This document shows, in pieces, positions 10,901-22,142 of a DNA stretch of 64,000 nucleotides (the first letter of the stretch is position 1; each line of letters starts with the position of its first letter). Origin of the DNA: Margaritispora aquatica (taxonomy: Eukaryota; Ascomycota; Leotiomycetes; Helotiales; Discinellaceae); assembly GCA_007644065.1 (NCBI GenBank), contig VJWN01000009.1:248001-312000 (forward strand). The letters are read 5' to 3'. A program made the position numbers and the translations under genes. The notes under the pieces were generated by a model. That model was not told the origin of the DNA. It searched no databases and saw only the letters and a program-made list of their open reading frames with translations.

Positions 10901-12662
10901 AAGAAACCCCTAGCACAGGTCAGCTCTTGCGAAAGATCAAAATTAAGGGATAAACTGCCTATGCAACTAAGAAACATGATTAACACTTACAATTGTTGGT
11001 ATTGTATATTAGTGTCTGGACTGCAGCCACTCTATCGAGCTTGGGGGTAGCCCCAGCGGCGACGATTCGCTTAATTTCGTTGTAGGACAGTGTACCAATC
11101 GAGTCAGTGCAAGGTCCTGCGGCACCTCCACCGGAAAATTCACACCCAGGAGTTGAACAAGAAGGGTCTTTCATCTCAAAACTTCTACCATAAACTATAA
11201 AGAGATTATCATAAGTCAGTTACCTAGTCGATACAGTCCAAGTCCGGGGAAACAAAGAACAATAATGAAGACTCACATCCAATTCCAAGAACAACATGAC
11301 CTGGATTGATGTTGTTCCGCCAGAGAAGCTTCAGTGCCTGATCGATTTCGGTAAGATTGGTGTGAGCCAGTAACTTCGCTGATAACTCATTAGCATTACA
11401 AGAATTGTTTGGGGCCGCGCTGCAGCTTACGCCCAGTCCACACACTTGTGGAGTCCCAAGTCCCATGGAGATCATAACTCATAAGATTAAACCAGTCTGT
11501 TGCTTTCTCCAACGCGACAAGGTCAAAATGCTGAAGATACCAGAACGATGAAGGTAGCGTGAGCGTGATTCCGTAATTATGGCCTGCAGCTTGAAAAGCA
11601 GCTCTCATATTTTTCAGGAGTATGGGAAAGTTTGCAAAGTCGCCAGGCCTACCGCTTCTTTCCTCGGCGACTGGATATTCCCTATCAGTTATATTAGCGA
11701 TATCCAGAGGAGGTAAAAACGGCCATGGAGAAATACCAATCAATGTCAACACCATCAAAACCATACGAGGTCATAAACGATATCAACGAAGCGAAAAACT
11801 TCTTTTGCGCAGCAGGAGATGCTGCGAGGTCAGAGAAAGTAAATGCGGTGCTCTGCTCAGGATCGTTCCTAGAACAGCAGTTCAGCATTACCACGTGTAC
11901 AAGAGTTCTTTGAAGCGTTACATTGTCCAGCCACCAATAGATATCCAAACCTACGACTGTTAGCAAATGATTTCGATGTGCTGGGTGCGACACAGGTTTC
12001 ACTTACCTCAAGATTCGGGTACAGTCTCTTCAATCCTGTCAAGCGAGAGTAGAGCGCTACATCTCCAGGACCTGTCGTCGATTAACCAACATTCACATTG
12101 CAATATATGACCAGCACGGAAGAATTGGCTTACTCATAGGTGCAACAGCAAAGGACACAGGATCAATACTGGCAAAAGCGAAGTTCAAATGAGTGTATGG
12201 TCCAGCGGGGATGTCCTCAGGATACATGGCATCGCAGGCACGACCAACACCCCAACCTTCATAATATCCTATTGTTCTCTGCGAGGCACTCGTTCCTGTG
12301 CAGCTAGGATTGACGATTACGTTGTTGCCACAAAACTCAGGGGAAGTGCCGCAAAATCCGAATTTACTGCAACAAACATTCAGTGGACATGTCTCTCGAG
12401 CTGCATACTGAGATCCCCAGCCGCCAGGGTCACATTCCGACTTTTGATCACAGCTTGAGATGCATTTTCCAGAGCTGCAAAAGTCTGGCCCCATGCCGCA
12501 GATGCCTTCGAGGCCGCAACATCCCAATGCGCATTTCTTTGTAGCAGAGCAGGTATAATCAGGGTCTTGCGCGTACACTGAAATTGAGAAAAGTAAGAGT
12601 ATGAGTTGGAAGATGAATACATCTAAGTATGGGGGGAGGTTTTTAGTGCTGGATAACCACAT
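7985..12662 (-). CDS. Secreted chitin-binding GH18 chitinase, killer-toxin-like (subgroup C type)
   Basis: Twelve-exon model, 1251 residues: 12662-12134, 12071-12007, 11950-11922, 11868-11737, 11681-11431, 11378-11277, 11194-10991, 10909-10817, 10748-10083, 9989-9394, 9128-8520, 8464-7985. All phases agree. Order: signal peptide ending near VYAQ; two hevein-like Cys-rich chitin-binding modules (about residues 37-115); GH18 barrel (about 130-465) with SIGGWT and the catalytic DGVDIDWEYP. The catalytic Glu is E253, created across the exon 4/5 splice. A Cys-rich segment (about 480-690) and a long tail without a known domain follow. This architecture matches fungal subgroup C chitinases, which resemble the chitinase subunit of yeast killer toxins. 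An ATG 33 bases further upstream (12695) is possible. The intron 9393-9129 (265 bp) is long for this genome and could hide a small exon. Confidence 0.88.
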
Positions 12663-13107
12663 CTCATGAATTGTGCGAAAGTGCTTGGAAAGCAATCAAG
12701 AAATTTAGAGAAGAGGAAAACTTATAGAAGTGAGCAAATTTATCATAATTACCATCGAAATCTATTCTTCTATCCCTACTAATGAATGCGGCAAATCATT
12801 AGGCTCGAAGTGACATGGAATCATGTGTAGAAGGCAACAGGCATAATCAGACACATTCGTGGTTGTAATTACCACGAGTCGGCAGGCACACAATAAATCG
12901 CCCAGGGTTGCGTATACTGTGATACCAAACAAATACAGGTTCAATAATCTGATATACTCAAATTCTTAAATTTTACGGTATGCTCCGTCGTCTGATACTC
13001 CTGCCCCTGAATTCTCGCTTAAGCGGGTGGCTTACTAACTACGTAAGCTGCATTCAAAAGCATGCTTCAATTATATTGGCATCAGCTTTTAAATTACTTT
13101 CATCACT
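12663..13107. promoter_or_regulatory. Divergent promoter region, chitinase / small gene
   Basis: 445 bp between the start of the chitinase gene (-) and the small two-exon gene (+). It should carry control sites for both and possibly for the LysM gene. No specific operator could be recognised by eye. Confidence 0.45.
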
Positions 13108-13380
13108 ATGTCCGACAAGATTCTTGTTACGCCCGAGGACTTAAGGAGAGGACGAGTGCAATTGGTCAACGAAGCACATTTTATCGAAGATAAAGTTGTA
13201 CTTGGCATTATAATGAGAGGCATTAGCTCTGGAAGAGGTTAGTATTACCGGTCAGCTCATTCAGTATCCTATCCCCTCAACTAAATACGCTCCTAATGTC
13301 GCCTTAAGTTCTATTTATCCTTAGGAGTGTGGTGGAAACTTGCAGGTGGTACTGATATCTTGAAAAGCATTAAATCGTAG
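13108..13380 (+). CDS. Small two-exon gene of unknown function (61 residues)
   Basis: Not recognised. ATG at 13108, exon 1 13108-13237, intron 13238-13324 (donor GTTAGT, acceptor ATCCTTAG), exon 2 13325-13380, giving 61 residues with splice phases that agree. The peptide starts MSDKILVTPEDLRRG, has a central hydrophobic segment (DKVVLGIIMRGISSGR) and a Trp pair just after the junction (GVWWKLAGG). It has no signal peptide and no cysteines, so a cytosolic protein is more likely than a secreted effector. Real coding is suggested by the clean splice and by its position between the chitinase and LysM genes, but there is no homology evidence here. Chance open frame remains possible. Confidence 0.5.
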
Positions 13381-13629
13381 TCACCACAGTCTGACTGTAT
13401 CCAGCCTTGTGAACAATTGTTTTTCGGCTAACCAATATCTTTGCATACCATTCCAAGCTTCATGGTGGTCATAAGCCTCCTCTTCACCTAACCGCGAGAT
13501 ATATCCGAGATATTCGAAGCAATTCATGCGCAATATCTTTCTCAAGCACTTACTTTTTCCCAACAAGTAGCTTTCAAGTTGACAGCAAACCACTTGAATT
13601 TGGTTGAGATAACTTTGCCGATCTTGATC

Positions 13630-15942
13630 ATGAAGCTTGCGCGAGTTGCCCTTATATTGGGGATTAGTCTTCAAGTGTTGGGAGACTTTGTACTATATCC
13701 ATATACAGTCAATGATGGTTCCTCTCGCAGCCCCATAGATGCCACCGTCGGATTTGGGAGCGAAGTCACGCTGTCCGCTTCCTGCGCAGCAGCATTGAAC
13801 CAAACTATCACATGCGATGATAAACTTCGCGCACTCGCGTCTTCTGGCTATGAGAAATCCTTAAACTCGAGCGGGACAGTTGCTTCCCTATGTCGAGCCG
13901 AGTGTGGCGTTTCACTTCAAAATTACCACGATACCGTTGGGACAGCATGCGCTGGTGTTATTGCTTTTGACACATTACCAAATTCATGGAGAGGTGATTT
14001 GGTGAATGATTTCTACAAACTTGTCTGTACAAAAGATGCACAGTCTGGGCTTTATTGTCCTGGTAAGTCTCCATACTCTGCTATTTGCAAATTATATTAA
14101 TATTCCGTAGATTACCTTGAGAGAGTCTATGCTCTCAATCCAAGGAATAGCTTTCTTGAAATGCCAAATTCTGTTCTCTGCTCTCCGTGTCAGGTGAATG
14201 AATTTCGGACTAAGCAGCAATCACTATTTGGATACACGGAAGCAGCTGAGACGGTGTTCAAAGCCTTACAACTGCGTAAAGTTTTCAAACCCCTCCTTTT
14301 AGTAAAGTACATGCTGATACTGGTGAAAGGATGCGGATATACATTTCCAACAGCACCACAACCACTTCCGGTAATCAAACTACCAAATGACGCCAGCAGC
14401 GATGCACCGCCTAGCCGAACTTGTCTATCTGGCACGCAGTACACAGTTCAGGCAAACGACACCTGTAAATCCATAGCCGCCGCAAAATCAGTCTCCGAAG
14501 GAACTCTCTGGGCAATCAATGAGCTACGACCAGATTGTTCCGTGCTATGGGCGGGTCAGAGTATCTGCCTCCCACTCCCATGCGAGACATACCCGATGGC
14601 ACCAAACGAAACATGCAGTAGTCTAGTCGTAGCGAAGAATCTACTCTACTCCACCTTCTTAGGCTTCAACCCCACAATCAATAAAGAGTGTACGAACCTC
14701 AACCCCAACGGCACAATCGTGTGTGTTAGCAATCCAAACAGCGACTATGTACCCGTTCTGATCCCCGGACCTCCTCCAAACCAAAATGACCAAGAATATG
14801 CCGAAGACCTGGTCGACCCGCCTGGCGCCGTCGCATTCGGAAGCACATTGAACTGTGGGACGTGGTATAAAGTTCAAAACGCCGACTTTTGCAGTCGCAT
14901 CTCGCTCTCGCAATCCATCTCCACCACACTGCTATATATGATCAACCCCTCAATTAATTCAGACTGTAGCAATCTCGTGCCAGACCTCTACTACTGCGTG
15001 CAGCCGATTCACGGGTGGAACACAACGGGGGCGAACAACCCCGAAACGCCCACGACACCAATTCCACCTCCAGGTCCCACGCCGACAGGAACTACGCCTC
15101 TGTGTCTGCAGTGGCACGTTATTGTTGTGGGGGACACATGCGAGTTCCTACAGAACACGTTGGGGTTGACCATGGCACAGCTGCTGGCGTGGAATCCAGA
15201 TCTCAGAGCAGACTGCAGTAACCTCCTCTTAGACGAGGCGTATTGCGTTCGAGGCCCCTTTGTTGGAAGTGTAACGAGCACGTTACCATCATCTACCTCT
15301 ACTAGATCATCAACTTCTTCAACCCGTGCATCCTCCACCACTACTACTCCACCCCCGACATCAACATCGAATTCGTGTAGCAAAACGTATACCGTCGTTA
15401 GCGGTGACTGGTGCGCAAAGATCTGGGAAGAGAACAACCTCTCTGAAGCGCAGTTTCGTGCACTCAATCCCTCGTTGGACGCAGCATGCACGATCGACAT
15501 CGGCCAGGTCATTTGTCTTGCTACCACGGCATCTTCGAGCACTACAAGACGCACATCAACCACCACCAGAAATTCCACTCCAACTTCAACTTCCTGTGGC
15601 AAGTCCTACACTGTTGTTAGCGGAGACTGGTGTGCAAAGATCTGGGAAGAGAATAATCTCTCCGAAGCACAGTTCCGTGCATTGAATCCATCTTTGGATG
15701 CTGCGTGTACTATTGACATTGGTCAGGTTGTTTGCCTTGCTATCACGATATCCTCCAGCACCACGACTCTGACTCCAACTTCAGCTGCATGTGTGAGGAC
15801 CTACACGGTTGTGTCAGGAGATTGGTGTGCCAAAATCTGGGAAGCGAATAGTCTTTCAGAAGCGCAATTCCGTATCCTGAATCCTTCATTAGATGCGGCA
15901 TGTAATCTTAATATTGGCCAGGTTGTTTGTCTTCAAAGATAG
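13630..15942 (+). CDS. Secreted multi-LysM chitin-binding protein
   Basis: Exons 13630-14062, 14111-14275 and 14330-15942 give 736 residues. The start was chosen at MKLARVALILGIS because it begins a signal peptide; the frame is open 51 bases further up. Seven LysM-like units are seen between about residues 220 and 736; examples are YTVQANDTCKSIA and YTVVSGDWCAKIW. The last three (from about 15376, 15595 and 15787) are nearly identical and are joined by Ser/Thr linkers. LysM modules bind chitin oligomers. Secreted LysM proteins can protect fungal walls or mask chitin, and some are regulators of the producer's own growth. Intron 2 (14276-14329) is 54 bp and has no stop, so it could be retained in frame. 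The divergent GH18 gene is the natural functional partner. Confidence 0.88.
15370..15942 (+). repeat. Three near-identical LysM coding repeats
   Basis: Three consecutive LysM units share GDWCAKIWE, LSEAQFR and NPSLDAAC almost unchanged, at roughly 190-220 bp spacing. The third is the most diverged. The pattern indicates recent internal duplication within the gene. Confidence 0.85.
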
Positions 15943-16436
15943 TTTCAGCATTGTGGTTTGTTGAAATTTCGAAAATTTTGGTTGTTATTCTGCTTAAAGT
16001 CCGTAATTTCGAGCATGAAAGATATTATTATAGTCATTAGCCTAGTCACTATTCAATGCATGCCTCATCAGATCACTAGTGATATATAGCTAGTCATCAA
16101 AGAAAGGGATTTTTTGTCGTTTTCCACATGCGTAGGAAATCTTTGGTTTGTTTATAAGCGAGGAATCTCAGCTCCGAAGTCTTAGTATCTCGGCCCGACG
16201 AGCTGAATTCGGTATTCTAAGCGATCGTTCTCCCAATCTGGAATACGACTCCAAAATAGCAATGTAAGCAAAGTACCAATCGCACCGTTTCGGAGTCACA
16301 GTATCATGGCTAGGCATCCTAAGATATTAACTTGGGATGTGAATCATTTATAATCTCATTGTCCATGTTGAATCGTCAAGTCCCACATCAAGTTCCTTCC
16401 CATCACATTTAACAGCCGAAAACACACGTATCCACG
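15943..16436. other. Intergenic region
   Basis: 3' flank of the LysM gene and promoter of the monooxygenase gene. Several CTAGTCA-type short repeats at 16040-16100; no gene seen. Confidence 0.45.
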
Positions 16437-17726
16437 ATGCCCTCCAAAACATCACCGTCACCACCACTCAACATCCTAATCTCAGGAACTGGCATAGCAG
16501 GTCCAGTCCTAGCACACTTCCTCCTAATCTCCCACCCACAAACCCACATCACTCTTCTGGAGCGAGACCCCTCCCTGCGACTCACAGGCGCCAGCGTCGA
16601 CATCCGCGATGCAGCAGTCGACATCATCAAATCCATGGGCGTCGAGCCCGAGATCAAGCGCAAATGCACCAACGAGACTGGAATCGAATTCGTGACCTCG
16701 ACCGGCAGTGTTGCTGCCACGCTCGCTGCATCAGGTCGCTCAGACGTCCAGAGCATAACGTCCGAGTACGAGATCTTCCGTGGCGATTTAGCGAGGATCT
16801 TCGTTGACAAGATCGCCAAGAATCCTCGAGTGGATATCATTTTCAACGAATCCGTGGCGAGCTATACTGAACCTACCGATGGTTCAGGAGTAGACGTCAC
16901 GTTCGCGACAAGAAAAGAGACCAAGAGGTTCGACTTGCTCGTCGGTGCTGATGGCTTAGGATCAAAGATCCGGGGCCAAATGCTAGGCACGCTTTCCTCA
17001 GCGCAGCTCTTTGACGAAGGTGTACATGTCGCCTATTTCACCATGAACCGCGACATCCTGCACGGCTCCTCCTTGGCTCAATACTACAACGCGCCTAACG
17101 GACGCGTGATATTCATCCGTCCGGATCCCAATCCAAAGGGGCGAACGAGAGCCATGTTCTTGAATGTCACGGCGACACACGACGCCGCTGCGAAGGAGAA
17201 GTTGAATACGGCTTGGGCGCAGGGAAATGAGGCGTACATGCGCTTGATGGAGGAGCAGTACGCGGATGCGGGATGGTTGGCGAAGGAGGTATTGGTGGGG
17301 ATGCGGGAGGCTGATGATTTCTACTGCTCGCTGTTTGGGCAGATTCGCTGTCCTACGCTTCATTCTATGCGTGGACGGGTCGTGCTTCTGGGGGATGCGG
17401 GATACGCGACTCCTGGGTTCGGAACGAGTCTCGCTATCATGGGTGCGTATGTGCTCGCGGGCGAGCTAATGCGTGCTTGTGGTGATGTTAAGGTGGCGGT
17501 GGAGAGATACGATGGGATCATGTTACCGTTCGTGAAGGGGTCGCAGGGTGGGGATAAGGCGATGCAGTATATGAATCCACAGAGCCAGGTAGGGATACAT
17601 GTGCGGAATGCGGTGTTGGGAGTTGTTACTGGGTTGAGATTGGATAGATTGGCAATGAAGGTTGCTGGGGCTTTGGGAATGGGAAAGAAGATGCAGCTAG
17701 AGGCATACGAGTGGCCGGCTGTGTGA
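16437..17726 (+). CDS. FAD-dependent monooxygenase (aromatic hydroxylase type)
   Basis: Single exon, 429 residues. Group A flavoprotein monooxygenase of the PHBH/TetX type. The FAD-binding GxGxxG is GTGIAG (residues 17-22), followed by an acidic residue pattern at the end of strand 2 (LLERD). The DG motif appears as LVGADGLGSKIR (about 160-171) and the GD motif as VVLLGDAGYATPGFG (about 318-332). Such enzymes use NAD(P)H and oxygen to hydroxylate small aromatic or polyketide-like substrates. The actual substrate cannot be read from the sequence. It is intronless and convergent with the FAD-linked oxidase at 18173-20132; together they could be a small oxidative module, but no polyketide or peptide synthase lies in the window. 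Confidence 0.9.
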   Translation: MPSKTSPSPPLNILISGTGIAGPVLAHFLLISHPQTHITLLERDPSLRLTGASVDIRDAAVDIIKSMGVEPEIKRKCTNETGIEFVTSTGSVAATLAASGRSDVQSITSEYEIFRGDLARIFVDKIAKNPRVDIIFNESVASYTEPTDGSGVDVTFATRKETKRFDLLVGADGLGSKIRGQMLGTLSSAQLFDEGVHVAYFTMNRDILHGSSLAQYYNAPNGRVIFIRPDPNPKGRTRAMFLNVTATHDAAAKEKLNTAWAQGNEAYMRLMEEQYADAGWLAKEVLVGMREADDFYCSLFGQIRCPTLHSMRGRVVLLGDAGYATPGFGTSLAIMGAYVLAGELMRACGDVKVAVERYDGIMLPFVKGSQGGDKAMQYMNPQSQVGIHVRNAVLGVVTGLRLDRLAMKVAGALGMGKKMQLEAYEWPAV

Positions 17727-18172
17727 GACTGTGTGATGTGGCGTTAGTGTAGAGCTTTTAGATGCTTAGAGTGTAGACCTTGAGGCGAAGGATCAATTCA
17801 TCTCTTGTTACTTGGATTATTGAATCATAAAACAACAGCTCAGTCTTTGTGTACTCAATATGTCAATCTCTGCAAACAGCTCTTCGGTGAAGATTCCTTC
17901 ATAAGCACTCGAGGACCTCCTATTCATACTGTTCAAGCGAGAAGTCTAAGCAAGCTTGGCAAGTAAGCTTATGACTAAAGAGAGGTGAGTATTCGAGTCC
18001 TAAAGTTGCTAGCTACGCTCCGAGGTACCTAGATTAGTAATTCGATGTCTGTCACAGCCGTAAAATTGAGAAACTGGAAAAGTTCAAGCCCAGCGGTTGC
18101 GTGTGTAAAATGTATAATTATTATTTAAGTTCATATTACACACATATCGTACATTTCTACAGTCTACAACAT
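17727..18172. other. Convergent 3' flanks
   Basis: 3' flanks of two convergent flavoenzyme genes. One GAGGTACCTAG motif near 18021. No gene seen. Confidence 0.45.
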
Positions 18173-20132
18173 CTACCAAAGCTTCCATCCTCCTGGAACC
18201 AGCGTCTGAAACACGCCAGCAGGGTCATACTTCTTGCTAGCAGCCCTCAACTTGGCTACGTTCGCTGCTCCATAGCCGACGATTGGCTCTTGCGTCTTAT
18301 ACGCATAGTTGAGGTACTTATACGCATTCAACTTTCCTCTTGAGGCGGCCAAAGCATCAGCTGCTGCGTAAAAGCCGGAAACGGCAGCGAGAACACGCGC
18401 GTCGTCTGCTGCGTTCAGATAGCTTGCTGTGATGAGAGCGACTATGTTTTGTTAGTCATAAGAGGAGGGTATATGAGAGGGGGTATGTGGCACTTACGGA
18501 TGAGGTTTCCATCAGATCCGTCAAGTCCTAAGGCATTGCCGCCAGTTCCAGCACTCTTCGTCGTGATTGCAGTTACCAAAGGTTGCAAGCTCAAACTCCA
18601 AGCCAAACCGGCGACGTCAGCGACTGTCGCCACAAACTGATCCTGGAGGTTGACGATATCGGTCAAGGTTTGGAGATCATTGCTCCATGTGCTGGTGTAG
18701 AAGATTTGCTCTCTGCTCCCTGCGTTCGAGGCTGCTAGTTCGAGGGTAAAGTCGCTCAGGTTGGAGATTCTCATTGTGTTGACGTATTGTGGCTGGATAG
18801 CCATGAACTCCTGGAATACTGGGGGGTTGACGACGGCTTGGGTGTATTCCACATTATTAGCGATGATCCATCCTCCATTTGCGGCTCCCCAGGCGTAGGT
18901 ATGGATGAGTGCTCCATAGATATCGTACATGGCTTGTCCTGTGAAGGTGACGAAAGCGGACAAGCACGCAGCTTTTGCGGAGATAGGATAGACGACTGAT
19001 CCTCCCCAGAATTTGCCCTGACTGAAGGTTACCATGTCAATGCGAGTAACGACACCGAAATTGTTTGATCCTCCTTTGAGAGCATAGAAGAGGTCAGGGC
19101 GAGAACTGGCGCTTGCGATCACGACTGAGCCATCGTAGAGAACGACCTCAAAATTGACGACGTTGTCAACTGCAAAGCCGACACGGCCAGAGAAAAATGA
19201 GATGCCGCCTAGAATAAGTGAGCCAAAGTACTAATTGAGTGAGAGATCAGCCAACTCACCTCCAGTGACAAGTCCACCGACACCAACTGTGGCAACACGA
19301 CCTCCTGGTACAGTGAGGTTCATTGCATCAAGCTTAGAGTAAACGTTCAACCATCTTGCTCCAGGACCAACTGTTTGTATTTGTCAGTGTGTATTTCTAT
19401 GACGCACATTGAGAGCTATAATTTGAGATCTTGAAGCATAAAAAGAGCGTCGTAAGATCTTTGAAGACGCTGAGAAGAAATAGACATACTAGAAGTAACC
19501 TTCTTGTTGGCGGCGACCGTTACTTGGTTGATAGCAGCCAAGTCAATTTGAACGCCATTTTGAATTGTTGCCGCTCCAGCCCATGGTGTGTGGCCACCAC
19601 TTCGGATTGCGAATGGACATTGAAGTCCAAAGATTCTCAGAAGATTGAGAGCACCAATTGTTTTGGAAACCTCCAATGTGGTGGTAGGAGACACAACACA
19701 CCACGGATCAACACTCTGAGCTTGAGCAGACCAATACGATGCGGTCGAACTCTGGTACTTTGTCGACTCAGACGTTGAGACAAGCGAGCCGAGACTGAAC
19801 TTGAGCAATGTGCACTATATCAATATTAGCCTGAATGCATCATGAAACCAGTATCGGATATATATTTGCCGAGAAACGAGAACAAAGTTAAGAAAAAAAA
19901 TACTTACACATGATGTACCAATCCTGTTGCTTGTGGATGCCTTGACTTGCTGCACACTCGCCTGTGTAATATTGGTAGCAACCTGAGAAGACACCTCGAT
20001 GCTGTCAGCTATCAAAATGCTTGCGGATGCATTCTCGGTAGGTATGGCAGAGGAACTACCAAGAACTGCTACAAATGCCAGACCTAGAAACTGCAGCTTC
20101 CAAGATTGGTGTGTGGAGGACGAGGAAGACAT
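18173..20132 (-). CDS. Secreted FAD-linked oxidoreductase, BBE type
   Basis: Five exons (20132-19908, 19814-19490, 19370-19260, 19208-18498, 18441-18173), 546 residues. A signal-like hydrophobic stretch (LQFLGLAFVAVLGSSSA) follows the start. The PCMH-type FAD domain shows PFAIRSGGHTPWAG with His150, the usual 8-alpha-histidyl FAD link, and GGLVTGGGISFFSGR. There is no Cys in the second loop, so the flavin is probably attached only through His. The carboxy end (YDPAGVFQTLVPGGWKL) is typical of berberine-bridge-enzyme-like oxidases. The usual reaction is oxidation of alcohols, sugars or specialised metabolites with oxygen. The start at 20132 was preferred over 20216 because it places the hydrophobic segment near the terminus. 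Confidence 0.9.
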
Positions 20133-21137
20133 GACGGTTATCGATACTATCAAGCTTAGTATAAAAAGACCTCGATTCTTGACACAGCAGGCAAAGGCAA
20201 GAGACGGAAGGAACACTGCGTAGGGAAAGTCTTATATTTGGAAGAAAGATCGACATCTCGTTGGTAGCTACTCCCCTTTTCCCAAAGACTAAAGAACGTA
20301 TCTCCGTACCACCCGCAGCACATTATTGAACCAGGGTTGTTTTGTTGTGATCGATTCCGTTCGATCCACTCAATATGTCGACTAACATCTTTAAGTGGTT
20401 TGAACTCCGCGATGATTGACGTAAGGATGTACTGAATAGTGACCGACAACAGTAAAAAGTGATGCATATCTGACAGAAGGAAGGGGCTGACTCTGAGCCG
20501 TGTCAGCACAATGAGTTATTCTTGATTCTTAACCGACCCTGAGTATCCAGATTGCCCTCGGTTAGACTAACGACAGTATAGCCTACTGGTTGCAATATAA
20601 ATTAACCTTTCTTCTGGCTCTAAGACATTTAGAATGCCCTTAAAGTAATGCAAGTAAACTCTAAGCGAGATACGTTCCGTACCGAAGAACGAACGCGGTC
20701 TTACAGGGCTATTCGGTAAAATCGTATAGCCAATTGAGGAGCTTCAAATACAGAAATCGAATGTCATTTGTTACAGTCCCCTGCACATTGACGATATCTA
20801 AAAGAAGCAGATGGACCCGGCTGCGAATATTCTTCAGCAACAAAAGCCGCTGAGAGAAGCGAGCACAACGGCACAGATATTGTAACGTGGGTTTGTTCTC
20901 CCATGTCGGATGTTGTGCAGAACCCATGCTCGGAGAGGGGTCTGCTTACGGGAAATCCTGCTGCCAACAGGCTTGGCCAACAGCACCATCTTGGTAAGAT
21001 CTTACCATTCTTGCGAGAAATCTTTCCAAGAAATAGGTACATAGGGTAGATCGGCCTGTGGGCACGTGTGATTGAACTGAAATTTACATCCGCTAGGCAG
21101 TCACCTTTATATCACCCAAGAGTATCTCAGACCTCAC
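20133..21137. other. Intergenic region, 1 kb
   Basis: Upstream of the BBE-type oxidase. Open frames of 70-120 codons occur on the minus strand (for example 20764-21042), but none has recognisable motifs. Confidence 0.4.
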
Positions 21138-21362
21138 ATGCCTCAGCGAAGCCGGCCCAAGGCAATTTCGTTCCGTTATCCCGCAGCATGCACTTCTTGC
21201 AAAACCATGTACCTGGTTGATTTCTGGAAATACCCTCTATTAAGAGGTCAAAAACTCCAAGCTTCCAAGTGTCTCAATCTTGTCTACGCCACCAAAATCC
21301 CATTCCGGCAGTTTGGCACGAACCCGACTGGACTTGCATGCAAGCGATGTTACCAAGAATAA
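21138..21362 (+). pseudogene. Possible zinc-finger protein fragment
   Basis: Short frame of 74 codons. It has two CxxC pairs (CTSCKT near residue 18 and LACKRCYQE at the end) separated by about 50 residues, with GTNPTGLACKRC resembling the second half of a GATA-like finger. The TAA at 21360 is followed by about 30 further open codons in the same frame. This would fit a truncated relic of a longer zinc-binding protein. The call is tentative; a chance frame is a real alternative. Confidence 0.25.
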
Positions 21363-22142
21363 GGAGAAGGCACAGCGAGCGGCGAGGTTGCTGCAGAAAA
21401 GCTGGACCTGAAGCAAGTATTCGCTTCGTATATTTTGGATGCGGCGATGTCCTAAGGTCTATCAATTTTCTCATGATTCGGATTTTGGATTGGGTACGAA
21501 GGGTTTACATTCGTCTGCTGATTGTGAGTATTGTTCGGAGATAATTCCTGGAATAAAATAACCCCGATGTCAAATCCATTATTTCTCCACAATCCCCAGA
21601 GTGATAACAATGATCAAAGCAAAGGCGCTCCACAGGATCCTCACAACTTGACCTGGGACCGGATCCGGTCATCCGTCCCCCGGCATTGTTAATTTTTCTT
21701 TTTCCAACTGGAGCTTTGGTAATCCAACCAATTGTAGATGCTTGTTGTTATTGAATGTCCGAGTATGGACGTAAATATTTCCCTCACATTTTAACGGGAT
21801 TCAACAGGTAAATGCTGCGGCGTGGGGAGTCGCGGCTCCCTCGAAAGTCGAAATGATGCCTTATGAGCTTCCCGGTTAGGACTCATTGGCATCGCATGTT
21901 GTCCCTGACGATCTCATCTTGTTTGCAACCCTAGTACGTGGAGCATGGTGATAAAGGCGCATTGCAGGAACTGGATGAAATGGTGAAAATTGATTGCTTG
22001 TTGCCAGGTGGTCGGCGGTAGAAGAGGTACTTCCGAATTCCATCCATATGTCAAGGTCAACTGCCCTATAATCGGACTACAGGACTTTCCGTTACGCTCC
22101 TGCAGGTAACTGGATAAGTTCGTGTTTATCGAGGTCGATATC
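21363..22142. other. Intergenic region
   Basis: Promoter side of the Pth11-like receptor gene. No gene seen. Confidence 0.4.

Noticed and set aside
20764..21042. Minus-strand frame of 92 codons upstream of the BBE-type oxidase
   Set aside because: No recognisable domain, no convincing start context, and length expected by chance.
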